Source: Aurantimonas sp. Leaf443 (GTDB lineage Bacteria; Pseudomonadota; Alphaproteobacteria; Rhizobiales; Rhizobiaceae). From it: 64,000 bases of DNA. Positions 46,028-54,967 of this stretch are shown here, piece by piece; the stretch's first letter is position 1, and each line of letters starts with the position of its first letter. The notes beneath the pieces were generated by a model, which searched no databases, was not told the DNA's origin, and saw nothing but the letters and a program-made list of their open reading frames with translations. A program made the translations under genes and the position numbers. The DNA lies in assembly GCF_001425575.1 (NCBI RefSeq), contig NZ_LMRD01000002.1, forward strand, positions 26,443-90,442. Reading direction: 5' to 3'.

Positions 46028-46035
46028 CGCGCGCC

Positions 46036-46146
46036 CGTCTCGACGGCACCGGGCTCTTCGAGGATCCCGACCTCCTCGCCGACCCGGACGAGCCGCGCGA
46101 CCTTTTCGGCATGTTCCTGCGCGAGGCGCAGCGCGCGGCGGCCTGA
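46036..46146 (+). pseudogene. 3' fragment of an unidentified plus-strand gene
   Basis: Thirty-six codons ending TGA at 46144-46146, reading RLDGTGLFEDPDLLADPDEP and then RDLFGMFLREAQRAAA. Third codon positions are almost all G or C, unlike the other two frames, so this is real coding sequence. It begins abruptly where the Lrp remnant ends and has no start codon or ribosome site. I do not recognise the protein. It converges with the GlxA-type regulator. Confidence 0.55.
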
Positions 46147-46155
46147 CGGTTCGGT

Positions 46156-47181
46156 TCAGGCGGCGGCGCCCTCGGTCGGTGCGGGCGCTGGGGTCCGGCG
46201 CACGGAGCGCGGCGGCCCGCCGAAGAAGCTGCGGAACTGGCGCGCGAAATGCGAGCCGTCGCTGAAGCCCGCCTCCAGCGCCACCTGCGTCACGCTCTTG
46301 CGCGTCGTCTCCAGGAGGTCGCGGGCGAAGTGCAGGCGCAGGCTGCGATAGGCGCTGGCCGGGCTCTGGCCCGTCGCCTCGTGGAACAGGCGCTCCAGTT
46401 GGCGGGAGGAGATCTGGAGCTTGCCGGCGATCGCGTCGATGCCGAGCGGGTCGGCGATATGCTGCTCCATGAGGAGGATCGCGCGGCGCACCCGCTCGTC
46501 CTCGGCCGCCTCCAGTCCGCGATGGGGCTGGGCGTCGGTGCCGGCGCGCGCGTCGCGCATCTGCAGGACGTGCAGGCTTTTCTGCGCCGCCGCCCGCCCG
46601 ACATGGCGCCCGATCAGATGGGCCGCGAGATCGGCGACGCCCGAACCGCCGGCGCAGGTGATGCGGTCGCGGTCCTCGATGAAGAGCCGGTCCGCGTCGG
46701 GCACGAGATCGGGAAACTCCGTCTCGAAATCGGCGCAATGGTACCAGGAGACGCAGCAGCGCCGCCCCTGCATCAGGCCGGCGCGCGCGAGGATGAAGGA
46801 GCCGGTGCACACGCCCACCAGCGTGATGCCGCGCGCGGCGGCCAGACGCAGATAGTCCAGCACCGCCTGATCCACCTGCTCGCCCGCATGCAGGACGCCG
46901 CCGACGACGACGACATAGTCGAACGCGGCGGGATCGACGAGCGGGCTGTTGCGGAAGATCTGCAGGCCGCAGCTGGAGCGCACCGGCTCGGGCCGGGCCG
47001 ACATGACGGACCAGGAACAGTGGATCGGGCGCGAGCGGTCGCCCTCGTCGGCGGCGAGCCGCAGCGCGTCGACGAAGAGCGACAGGGCGCTCAGCGTGAA
47101 ATTGTGCGCGGGGAGGAAGCCGACGCGCAGCTCGGCCGGGCGCCTGTCGCGGTCGGCGCGGGACGGGGACGTCGCGCTCAT
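46156..47181 (-). CDS. GlxA/GbdR-family AraC regulator of sarcosine/betaine catabolism
   Basis: A 341-residue regulator: N-terminal DJ-1/PfpI-like domain (RVGFLPAHNFTLSALSLFVD, then GVCTGSFILARAGL with the elbow Cys) and C-terminal AraC double HTH (ISSRQLERLFHEATGQSPAS, then VTQVALEAGFSDGSHFARQF). This layout is shared with GbdR, CdhR and SouR, which activate betaine, carnitine and sarcosine genes. It is divergent from soxB, so control of the sox to etf genes is likely. ATG 47181 follows an AGGAGG ribosome site. Confidence 0.85.
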   Translation of the reverse strand: MSATSPSRADRDRRPAELRVGFLPAHNFTLSALSLFVDALRLAADEGDRSRPIHCSWSVMSARPEPVRSSCGLQIFRNSPLVDPAAFDYVVVVGGVLHAGEQVDQAVLDYLRLAAARGITLVGVCTGSFILARAGLMQGRRCCVSWYHCADFETEFPDLVPDADRLFIEDRDRITCAGGSGVADLAAHLIGRHVGRAAAQKSLHVLQMRDARAGTDAQPHRGLEAAEDERVRRAILLMEQHIADPLGIDAIAGKLQISSRQLERLFHEATGQSPASAYRSLRLHFARDLLETTRKSVTQVALEAGFSDGSHFARQFRSFFGGPPRSVRRTPAPAPTEGAAA

Positions 47182-47288
47182 CTCCACCTCCTGCAGGGGC
47201 GCCGGCTTCGGGCCCTGATCCGAGCCTTGGCGCGCCATGTCGCTTCTAGCACGTTCGCCGTCGCTTTTGTACGGGCGCGCCACCCGGG

Positions 47289-47313
47289 GATGGGCGCATA
47301 ACCTTTGCGCATC
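47289..47313. promoter_or_regulatory. Imperfect inverted repeat upstream of soxB
   Basis: GATGGGCGCA and TGCGCATC flank seven bases; removing two Gs makes the arms fully complementary. It lies in the 150-base divergent region between the AraC-type regulator and soxB, 19 bases before soxB. Possible regulator or attenuation site; weak evidence. Confidence 0.3.
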
Positions 47314-47331
47314 CGGCCGAGGAGGTCCTTT

Positions 47332-48585
47332 ATGCGCCACTTCTCCCTCGCGAGCCTCCTGAAGGAAGCCGTCAACGGTCATGCCGGCTGGGAGCGCCAA
47401 TGGCGCAATCCCGAGCCGAAGAAGGCCTACGACACCGTGATCGTCGGCGGCGGCGGGCACGGTCTGGCGACGGCCTACTATCTCGCCAGCGTCCACGGCA
47501 TCACCAATGTGGCGGTGCTCGAGAAGGGCTGGATCGGCGGCGGCAACACCGGCCGCAACACGACGATCGTGCGCTCCAACTACCTCTTCGACGAGAGCGC
47601 CGCGCTCTACGAGCATGCGATGAAGCTCTGGGAGGGGCTCAGCCAGGCGCTGAACTACAACGTGATGTTCTCCCAGCGCGGCGTCCTCATGCTCGCGCAC
47701 AATCATCACGACATCGTCTCCTTCAAGCGCCACGTCTATGCCAACCGGTTGAACGGCATCGACAACGAATGGCTGAGCGCCGAGGAGTGCCAGGCCTTCT
47801 GCCCGCCGCTGACGCTGTCGAAGGACATCCGCTATCCCGTGCTCGGCGGCGCGCTGCAGCGGCGCGGCGGCACGGCCCGCCACGACGCGGTGGCCTGGGG
47901 CTATGCGCGCGGCGCCGACGCGCGCGGCGTCGACATCATCCAGAACTGCGAGGTCCTCGGCCTGAAGCGCCATGCCGACGGCTCGGTCGCCGGCGTCGAG
48001 ACGACCCGGGGCTTCATCGGCGCGGGCCGCGTCGGCGTGGTGGCGGCCGGCAACACGAGCGTCGTGATGGACCGGTTCGGCCTGCGCATGCCGCTGGAGA
48101 GCGTGCCGCTGCAGGCGCTCGTCTCCGAGCCGGTCAAGCCGTGCTTTCCCTGCGTCGTCATGTCGAACGCCGTCCACGCCTATATCTCTCAGTCCGACAA
48201 GGGCGAGCTCGTCATCGGCGCGGGCACGGACCAGTACGTCTCCTATTCGCAGCAGGGCGGCATCCACGTCACCAACCACACGCTGGACGCCATCTGCGAG
48301 CTCTTCCCGCAATTCACCCGCATGCGCATGCTGCGCTCCTGGGGCGGCATCGTGGACGTGACGCCCGACCGCTCGCCGATCATCGGCAAGACGCCCGTGC
48401 CCGGCCTCTTCGTCAATTGCGGCTGGGGCACCGGCGGCTTCAAGGCGACGCCGGGCTCCGGCCATGTCTTCGCCCACACGCTCGCCACCGGCGAGCCGCA
48501 CAAGATCAACGCGCCCTTCGGCCTCGACCGGTTCCGCACCGGCCGGCTGATCGACGAGGCGGCCGCCGCCGCCGTCTCGCACTGA
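47332..48585 (+). CDS. soxB: Sarcosine oxidase beta subunit
   Basis: A 417-residue FAD-containing subunit of heterotetrameric sarcosine oxidase. [18 protein letters not shown] is the FAD fold; [40 protein letters not shown] and [19 protein letters not shown] are family signatures, with a covalent-flavin-type His in GGTARHDA. It oxidises the methyl group of sarcosine. Start ATG 47332 has GGAGGT six bases upstream. First gene of soxBDAG. Confidence 0.95.
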   Translation: MRHFSLASLLKEAVNGHAGWERQWRNPEPKKAYDTVIVGGGGHGLATAYYLASVHGITNVAVLEKGWIGGGNTGRNTTIVRSNYLFDESAALYEHAMKLWEGLSQALNYNVMFSQRGVLMLAHNHHDIVSFKRHVYANRLNGIDNEWLSAEECQAFCPPLTLSKDIRYPVLGGALQRRGGTARHDAVAWGYARGADARGVDIIQNCEVLGLKRHADGSVAGVETTRGFIGAGRVGVVAAGNTSVVMDRFGLRMPLESVPLQALVSEPVKPCFPCVVMSNAVHAYISQSDKGELVIGAGTDQYVSYSQQGGIHVTNHTLDAICELFPQFTRMRMLRSWGGIVDVTPDRSPIIGKTPVPGLFVNCGWGTGGFKATPGSGHVFAHTLATGEPHKINAPFGLDRFRTGRLIDEAAAAAVSH

Positions 48586-48596
48586 GGGAGGCCGCC

Positions 48597-48881
48597 ATGC
48601 TGCTCATCCGTTGCCCCCATTGCGGCCAGCGCCCGGAGACCGAGTTCCATTGCGGCGGCGAGGCCCATATCGCGCGGCCCCACGCGCCGGCCGAGATGGG
48701 GGACGCGGCCTGGGCCGAGTTCCTCTACTACCGCACCAACCCGCGCGGCCCGCATGCCGAGCGCTGGCTGCACGGCCATGGCTGCGGCCGATGGTTCAAC
48801 GCGCTGCGCGACACGGTGAGCGACAGGATCATCGAGACCTACGAGATGGGCGCGCCGCGCCCCGTCCCGGCCACGGCGTGA
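48597..48881 (+). CDS. soxD: Sarcosine oxidase delta subunit
   Basis: A 94-residue zinc protein: LIRCPHCGQRPETEFHCGGE and the C-terminal LHGHGCGRWFNALRDTVSD give the Cys/Cys/His/Cys ligands of SoxD. Twelve bases after soxB with a GGGAGG ribosome site, in the normal soxBDAG order. Confidence 0.95.
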   Translation: MLLIRCPHCGQRPETEFHCGGEAHIARPHAPAEMGDAAWAEFLYYRTNPRGPHAERWLHGHGCGRWFNALRDTVSDRIIETYEMGAPRPVPATA

Positions 48882-48892
48882 GGCAGGCGACC

Positions 48893-51880
48893 ATGACGCA
48901 AGAGAGCTTCCGACTGCCGCGGGGCGGCCTCGTCGACCGGTCGAAGCCGATCGCCGTGACGTTCGACGGGCGCACGCTCCACGGCTATCGCGGCGACACG
49001 ATCGCCTCGATGCTCCTGGCCTCCGGCTCGCATCTGGCCGGCCGCTCCTTCAAGTATCACCGCCCGCGCGGCATCCTCTCGCACGGCTCGGACGAGCCGA
49101 GCGCGCTCCTGTCCGTCGACTGGCGGGCGACGGGCGGGCCCGGCCGCCGCGACCCCAACAACCGCGCCTCCGTCGTGGAGGCGCGCGACGGGCTCGTGGC
49201 GCGCTCGCAGAACCGCTGGCCCTCGCTCGAGTTCGACGTCGGCGCGGTCAACGACCTCCTGTCGCCGGTCTTCGTGGCGGGCTTCTACTACAAGACCTTC
49301 ATGTGGCCGAAGGGCTTCTGGGACAAGGTCTACGAGCCGGTCATCCGCGCCGCCGCGGGCCTCGGCACCGCGCCCGAGACGGCCGACCCCGACCGCTATG
49401 CCAACCGCCACGCCCATTGCGACGTCCTGGTCGTCGGCGCCGGCCCCGCCGGCCTCTCGGCCGCGCTCGCCGCCTCCGCCGACCCGGCGTCCCGCGTCAT
49501 CCTCGCCGACGAGGGCTTCGCCTTCGGCGGCTCGCTCCTCAACGACGCGACCTCCACGATCGACGGCCGCCCCGCGCTCGACTGGGTGAACGAGGCGGTC
49601 GCCGCGCTCGACGCGCGCGAGAACGTCGTGCTCCTGCCGCGCACCACCGTCTTCGGCTACTACAATCACAACCACGTCGTGATGACCGAGCGCGTCGCCG
49701 ACCATCGCGACGAGGCGGCGCCCGGCCTTGCCCGCGAGCGGCTCTGGCAGGTGCGCGCGGGCCGCGTCGTCATCGCGAGCGGCGCCCACGAGCGCCCGCT
49801 CGTCTTCGCGAACAACGACCGGCCGGGCATCATGCTCGCCGAGAGCGTGCGCGCCTTCCTCAACCGCTACGCGGTCGCGCCCGGCCGGCGCATCGTCTTC
49901 GCCACCAGCGGCGCCTCCGCCTATACGGCCGCGCTCGACGCAAGGCGCCTCGGGCTCGACGTGACCATCGTCGACATCCGCCTCGAGGCCGATTGCGGGC
50001 CGGAACTGCGCGACGCGCGGGAGGCGGGCATCGCGGTCCTTGCCGGCCATACGGTCATCGGGGCGACCGGCACCAAGCGGGTGTCCGGCCTCGTCGTCGC
50101 GCCGATCGGGACGGGCGGGCGCATCGGGGCCCATGCGACGCTGCCCTGCGACTGCGTCGGCATGTCCGGCGGCTGGACGCCCTCGGTCCATCTCTTCTCG
50201 CAGTCGCGCGGCAAGCTCGCCTTCGACGCCGCGCTCGACGCCTTCGTGCCCGGCCAGTCGGTGCAGGCGGAGGTCTCGGCCGGTGCCTGCCGCGGGATCT
50301 ACGACCTCGCCGCCGTCGTCGCCGACGGCGCTAAGGCCGGCGGCGGCGAGGCCTTCGTCGAGGCGACGCCGACGCGCACGGGCTTCCAGCCGGTCCGCGT
50401 CCTGCCGACCGACGCCGATCCCGCCAAGGTCAAGGCCTTCGTCGACTTCCAGAACGACGTGACGGCCAAGGACATCCGCCTCGCCGTGCGCGAGGGCTTC
50501 GAGTCGATCGAGCACGTCAAGCGCTACACCACGACGGGCATGGCGACGGACCAGGGCAAGACGTCGAACATGAACGCGATGGGCCTCGTCGCCGGCCTTC
50601 TCGACCGCCCGCTGCCCTCGGTCGGCACCACGACCTTCCGCCCGCCCTACACGCCCGTCACCTTCGGCGCGCTGGTCGGCCCGGCGCGCGGCGCCCTCTT
50701 CGAGCCGGTGCGCAAGACGCCGATCGATCCGTGGGCAGAGGCGCAAGGGGCCGTGTTCGAGCCGGTCGGCCAGTGGCGCCGGGCGCGCTACTTCCCGAAG
50801 GCCGGCGAGACGATGCAGGCCGCCGTCGACCGCGAGTGCCTTGCCGTGCGCCGCACCGTCGGCATGTTCGACGCGTCCACGCTCGGCAAGATCGAGGTCG
50901 TGGGGCCGGACGCGGCCGAGTTCATGAACCGCATCTACACCAATGCCTGGGCCAAGCTGAAGCCGGGCGGTTGCCGCTACGGGCTTATGCTGCGCGAGGA
51001 CGGCTTCGTCTACGACGACGGCGTCGTCGCGCGCCTTGCCGAGGACCGCTTCCACGTCACCACGACCTCGGGCGGCGCGCCGCGAGTCCTGCGCCACATG
51101 GAGGACTATCTCCAGACCGAGTGGCCGGACCTCGACGTCTTCCTGACCTCGATCACCGAGCACTATGCGGTGATCGCGCTGCAGGGGCCGAACGCGCGCA
51201 AGGTTCTGGCGCCCTTCGTCAGCGACATCGACCTCTCGGACGCCGCCTTCCCGCACATGACCGTGCGCACCGGCTTCGTCTGCGGCGTGCCGACGCGCCT
51301 CTTCCGCGTCTCCTTCACGGGCGAGCTGGGCTTCGAGATCAACGTGCCCGCCGATTACGGGCTGGAGGTCTGGAAGACGCTCTTCGAGGCGGGCCAGGCC
51401 TTCGGCCTCGTGCCCTACGGCACCGAATCCATGCATGTCCTGCGCGCCGAGATGGGCTATGTCGTCGTCGGCCAGGAGACGGACGGCACCAACATTCCCG
51501 AGGATATCGGCCTGTCCGGTCTCGTCTCCAAGGCGAAGCCGGATTTCGTCGGCAAGCGCTCTCTGGCGCGGCCCGACATGGTCGCCAGGGGGCGCAAGCA
51601 GCTCGTCGGCCTTCTCGCCGCCGACCCGGCCGAGGTGCTGGAGGAGGGCGCGCAGATCGTCGCCGATCCCGCAGAGGCCATCCCGATGACCATGCTCGGC
51701 CATGTGACGTCGAGCTACCACTCGGCCAATTGCGGCCGCTCCATCGCCATGGCCATGCTCGCCGACGGGCAGGCGCGCATGGGGCAGACGCTGCACGTGA
51801 CGACGCCGACCGGCTTCACGCAGGCCGTCGTCGCCCCGTCCGTGTTCCTGCAGCCGACCGGGGAGAAGACCGATGCTTGA
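48893..51880 (+). CDS. soxA: Sarcosine oxidase alpha subunit
   Basis: A 995-residue subunit. Residues 1-100 form the ferredoxin-like N-terminal domain (VTFDGRTLHGYRGDTIASML); VLVVGAGPAGLSAALAA near 180 binds NAD; a middle segment (VIASGAHERPLVFANNDRPG) completes the oxidoreductase fold; from about 610 a GcvT-type aminomethyltransferase domain (TVGMFDASTLGKIEVVGPDA, then FTGELGFEINVPADYGLEVW) passes the oxidised methyl group to tetrahydrofolate. Full family length. It overlaps soxG by eight bases. Folate-cycle genes often linked elsewhere (purU, folD) are not here. Confidence 0.95.
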   Translation: MTQESFRLPRGGLVDRSKPIAVTFDGRTLHGYRGDTIASMLLASGSHLAGRSFKYHRPRGILSHGSDEPSALLSVDWRATGGPGRRDPNNRASVVEARDGLVARSQNRWPSLEFDVGAVNDLLSPVFVAGFYYKTFMWPKGFWDKVYEPVIRAAAGLGTAPETADPDRYANRHAHCDVLVVGAGPAGLSAALAASADPASRVILADEGFAFGGSLLNDATSTIDGRPALDWVNEAVAALDARENVVLLPRTTVFGYYNHNHVVMTERVADHRDEAAPGLARERLWQVRAGRVVIASGAHERPLVFANNDRPGIMLAESVRAFLNRYAVAPGRRIVFATSGASAYTAALDARRLGLDVTIVDIRLEADCGPELRDAREAGIAVLAGHTVIGATGTKRVSGLVVAPIGTGGRIGAHATLPCDCVGMSGGWTPSVHLFSQSRGKLAFDAALDAFVPGQSVQAEVSAGACRGIYDLAAVVADGAKAGGGEAFVEATPTRTGFQPVRVLPTDADPAKVKAFVDFQNDVTAKDIRLAVREGFESIEHVKRYTTTGMATDQGKTSNMNAMGLVAGLLDRPLPSVGTTTFRPPYTPVTFGALVGPARGALFEPVRKTPIDPWAEAQGAVFEPVGQWRRARYFPKAGETMQAAVDRECLAVRRTVGMFDASTLGKIEVVGPDAAEFMNRIYTNAWAKLKPGGCRYGLMLREDGFVYDDGVVARLAEDRFHVTTTSGGAPRVLRHMEDYLQTEWPDLDVFLTSITEHYAVIALQGPNARKVLAPFVSDIDLSDAAFPHMTVRTGFVCGVPTRLFRVSFTGELGFEINVPADYGLEVWKTLFEAGQAFGLVPYGTESMHVLRAEMGYVVVGQETDGTNIPEDIGLSGLVSKAKPDFVGKRSLARPDMVARGRKQLVGLLAADPAEVLEEGAQIVADPAEAIPMTMLGHVTSSYHSANCGRSIAMAMLADGQARMGQTLHVTTPTGFTQAVVAPSVFLQPTGEKTDA

Positions 51881-52457
51881 GTTCAACCTCCTCCGCCGCA
51901 CGTCCGCCGTCGTGCCCCTGCCCGAGACGCCGGGCGCCTCGGTCGGCGTGACGCCGCTGCCCCCGGAAGGGCGGCTCTCGTTTCGCGCCAGGGCGAAGGC
52001 GCTCGCCGGCCGCGCCGATGTCGCGGGCTTTCCCCTGAGCGGGGCGATGAACACGCGCACGCTCGCCGGCGAGCGCGCCGCGCTGAAGGTCGGCCCGGAC
52101 GAATGGGTGCTGGTCTGCCCGGCCGGCGAGTGCGAGGAGGCGATGGAGGCGGTGGCCGCCGCGATGGGCGGGGCGCCCCATTCGCTGGTCGACGTCTCGC
52201 ATCGCGACGTCTCCTTCGAGGTCGCCGGGCCGGATGCGGCGGCCGTCGTCAATGCCGGCTGCCCGATCGACCTGTCGCCCGCGGCCTTTCCCGTCGGTTC
52301 GGCGACGCGCACGCTCCTCGGCAAGTCCGACATCGTCCTGGCGCGCACCGGCGCCGACACGTTCCGCATCACCGCCTGGCGCTCCTTCGCGCCCTACGTC
52401 CAGGCCTTCCTGGCGGACGCCGCCAGGGATTTCGGCCCCGGCCACGTCCGGGACTGA
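51873..52457 (+). CDS. soxG: Sarcosine oxidase gamma subunit
   Basis: A 194-residue SoxG/GcvT-like protein: FRARAKALAGRADVAGFPLS, VGPDEWVLVCPAGECEEAME, LVDVSHRDVSFEVAGPDAAA and a C-terminal RITAWRSFAPYVQAFL. It stabilises the complex without a cofactor of its own. ATG 51873 lies inside the soxA 3' end, so translation is probably coupled. Confidence 0.9.
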   Translation: MLEFNLLRRTSAVVPLPETPGASVGVTPLPPEGRLSFRARAKALAGRADVAGFPLSGAMNTRTLAGERAALKVGPDEWVLVCPAGECEEAMEAVAAAMGGAPHSLVDVSHRDVSFEVAGPDAAAVVNAGCPIDLSPAAFPVGSATRTLLGKSDIVLARTGADTFRITAWRSFAPYVQAFLADAARDFGPGHVRD

Positions 52458-52538
52458 CTTCGATATCAGACACATAGTAGAATGCGGGCCCATGGCCGCC
52501 GGGCGCGGCCGCGGTCATCCAACCGGGAGACATCAGGA

Positions 52539-53816
52539 ATGACCGATCTCGTCTCGCAGCTGATGAACCGGCGCAAGGGCCACACGCTGCCCGCGCCCTT
52601 CTACACCGATCCCGCGATCTTCGAAGCGGACATGGAGGTCATCTTCGGCCGCCACTGGCTCTTCGTGGGCGTGGAGCCGGACGTGCCCGAGCCCGGCGAC
52701 GTGATGGTCGTCGATATCGGCACGAACTCCGTCGCGATCCTGCGCGACGACGACGGCGTGGTGCGCGCCTTCCACAATGTCTGCCGCCATCGCGGCGCGC
52801 GCCTCGTCCACGAGGAGAAGTCCACCGTCGGCAATCTCGTCTGCCGCTACCATTCCTGGGTCTACGACACGACCGGGCAGCTCATCCATGCCGAGCACAT
52901 GGGCGAGGGCTTCGACAGGTCCTGCCACGGGCTGAAGCCCGTGCACGTGCGCTCGCTCGAGGGGCTCATCTTCGTCTGCCTCGCCGAGGAGCCGCCGCAG
53001 GACTTCGACGAGCTGGAGCGCGTGATGGCGCCCTATCTCGCGCCCCACAACCTGCGCGAGACGAAGGTGGCCTACAGCCACGACCTCATCGAGCCGGGCA
53101 ACTGGAAGCTGACGATGGAGAACAACCGCGAGTGCTATCACTGCGGGGCGAACCATCCCGAGCTCACCGTGCCGCTCTTCGCCTACGGCTTCGGCTTCGC
53201 GCCGGAGGAGCTCGGCGAGGAGGAGCGCGAGCACGCCGCCGCCTATACGTGCCTCCTCAACGACAATCACCGCGACTGGGAGGCCGCCGGCCTGCCCTCG
53301 CGCGAGGTCGACCGGCTGGACGACATGGTGACGGGCTTCCGCACCGAGCGCCTGCCGCTGGCGGGGGCGGGCGAGAGCCATACGCTGAGCACCGAGCGCG
53401 CCTGCCGCAAGCTTCTCGGCGACATGACCAACGCGAAGGCCGGCGCCCTGCATTTCTGGACCCAGCCCAATTCCTGGCACCATTTCATGGGCGACCATGC
53501 CGTGGTCTTCTCGGTCCTGCCGCTCGATGCCGGCCGCTCGCTCCTGCGCACCAAATGGCTCGTCCACAAGGACGCGGTGGAGGGCGTCGACTACGACCTC
53601 GAGAATCTCATCGGCGTGTGGATGGCGACCAACCAGCAGGATTCCGACCTCGTCGGCTACTGCCAGAAGGGCGTGACCTCGGCCGGCTACGAGCCCGGTC
53701 CCTACTCGCCCCACACCGAGATGCTCGTGGAGAAGTTCATCGACTGGTATGTCGGCCGGATGCTGTCGCATCTGGGCGAGACGCCGTCGGTCTTCGGAAA
53801 GATCGCCGCCGAATGA
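52539..53816 (+). CDS. gbcA: Rieske oxygenase alpha subunit, glycine-betaine demethylase type
   Basis: A 425-residue ring-hydroxylating-type oxygenase. The Rieske 2Fe-2S site is CRHRGARLVHEEKSTVGN-LVCRYHSW (CxH-x17-CxxH) near residues 86-110; the mononuclear iron site is NNRECYHCGANHPELT near 205. In GbcA this system removes one methyl group of glycine betaine to give dimethylglycine and formaldehyde. Close relatives act on stachydrine or carnitine, but the next gene is the matching GbcB reductase and dimethylglycine genes follow, favouring betaine. It overlaps gbcB by ATGA. Confidence 0.85.
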   Translation: MTDLVSQLMNRRKGHTLPAPFYTDPAIFEADMEVIFGRHWLFVGVEPDVPEPGDVMVVDIGTNSVAILRDDDGVVRAFHNVCRHRGARLVHEEKSTVGNLVCRYHSWVYDTTGQLIHAEHMGEGFDRSCHGLKPVHVRSLEGLIFVCLAEEPPQDFDELERVMAPYLAPHNLRETKVAYSHDLIEPGNWKLTMENNRECYHCGANHPELTVPLFAYGFGFAPEELGEEEREHAAAYTCLLNDNHRDWEAAGLPSREVDRLDDMVTGFRTERLPLAGAGESHTLSTERACRKLLGDMTNAKAGALHFWTQPNSWHHFMGDHAVVFSVLPLDAGRSLLRTKWLVHKDAVEGVDYDLENLIGVWMATNQQDSDLVGYCQKGVTSAGYEPGPYSPHTEMLVEKFIDWYVGRMLSHLGETPSVFGKIAAE

Positions 53817-54925
53817 ACGCGCCCGTCGCCAGCCCGCCCGGCCAGCCCGTGCCCACCGGCTCCTTCCGCTGGGAGCCGGAGGAGGACGACGTCCTCCTGT
53901 GCCGCGCCGTGCGCGAGGAGACGCACGACGTGAAGACCTTCGTCTTCGCGCCGCGCAACGCCCGCCAGTTCGCCTTCCTCTCCGGCCAGTTCCTGACCTT
54001 CGAGTTCGAGATCGGCGGCGAGACGATCCATCGCTGCTACACGATCTCCTCGGCCCCGACGCGGCCCGACACGGTCTCCATCACCGTCAAGCGCGTGCCG
54101 GGCGGCCCGGTCTCCAACTGGCTGCACGACCATTTCAGGCCGGGCATGATGCTGCGGGCGACCGTGCCGATGGGCGACTTCACCTGGTCCGGCATGAAGG
54201 CGCCGAAATATCTCTTCCTCTCGGGCGGCTCGGGCGTCACGCCGATGATGTCGATGACGCGCTCGTCCTACGATCTGGCGCTCGTCGCCGACATCGCCTT
54301 CGTGCACGCCGCCCGCACGCCCGCCGACATCGTCTTCCGCGACGAGCTGGAGATGATGGGCCGGCGCAACCGCTCGATCCGCCCGACCTTCGTCGTGGAG
54401 GCCGACAGCCCGGCCGAGACCTGGACGGGCTATCGCGGCCGCCTCGACGAGGCCAAGCTTTCCGCCATCTGCCCGGACTTTCGCGAGCGCGTCGTCTTCG
54501 TCTGCGGCCCCGCGCCCTTCATGACGGCGGTGCGCGCCATGCTGCAGGCCGCCGGGTTCGACATGGCCCGCTACCACCAGGAGAGCTTCGACTTCTCCGA
54601 GCTTGCCGCCAGCGAGCAGGCCGAGATCGCCGACGCGCAGGGCGCCATCGATTCCACGGCGCGGGTGTTCCAGCTGGACTTCGCCAAGAGCCGGCGCATG
54701 GTCGAGTGCCCCGAGGGCATGACCGTGCTGGAAGCCGCGCGCCGCGCCGGCCTGCGCCTGCCCTCGTCCTGCTCCAAGGGCCTGTGCGGCACCTGCAAGT
54801 CGAAGCTGACCTCGGGCAGCGTCGACATGAAGCATGGCGGCGGCATCCGCCAGCGCGAGATCGACGCCGGCATGGCGCTGCTCTGCTGCTCCCGCCCCTT
54901 GAGCGACCTCGTCATCGAGCGCTGA
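53813..54925 (+). CDS. gbcB: Ferredoxin reductase of the betaine demethylase (GbcB-like)
   Basis: A 370-residue electron supply: N-terminal FAD domain (HRCYTISSAP near 75), NAD domain (YLFLSGGSGVTPMMSM near 125 and VFVCGPAPFMTAV near 225), and a C-terminal plant-type 2Fe-2S domain with ligands in SSCSKGLCGTCKSKL and LLCCSRP. It feeds NADH electrons to the Rieske oxygenase encoded four bases upstream. Confidence 0.88.
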   Translation: MNAPVASPPGQPVPTGSFRWEPEEDDVLLCRAVREETHDVKTFVFAPRNARQFAFLSGQFLTFEFEIGGETIHRCYTISSAPTRPDTVSITVKRVPGGPVSNWLHDHFRPGMMLRATVPMGDFTWSGMKAPKYLFLSGGSGVTPMMSMTRSSYDLALVADIAFVHAARTPADIVFRDELEMMGRRNRSIRPTFVVEADSPAETWTGYRGRLDEAKLSAICPDFRERVVFVCGPAPFMTAVRAMLQAAGFDMARYHQESFDFSELAASEQAEIADAQGAIDSTARVFQLDFAKSRRMVECPEGMTVLEAARRAGLRLPSSCSKGLCGTCKSKLTSGSVDMKHGGGIRQREIDAGMALLCCSRPLSDLVIER

Positions 54926-54967
54926 CCCGGCCCCGCGCCGCCGACCCGAAGGAAGGGCCACAGCACC

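Noticed and set aside
52482-52538. Extended start for the Rieske oxygenase
   Set aside because: The extra residues are Arg-rich; ATG 52539 follows a GGGAGA ribosome site and gives the family N-terminus.
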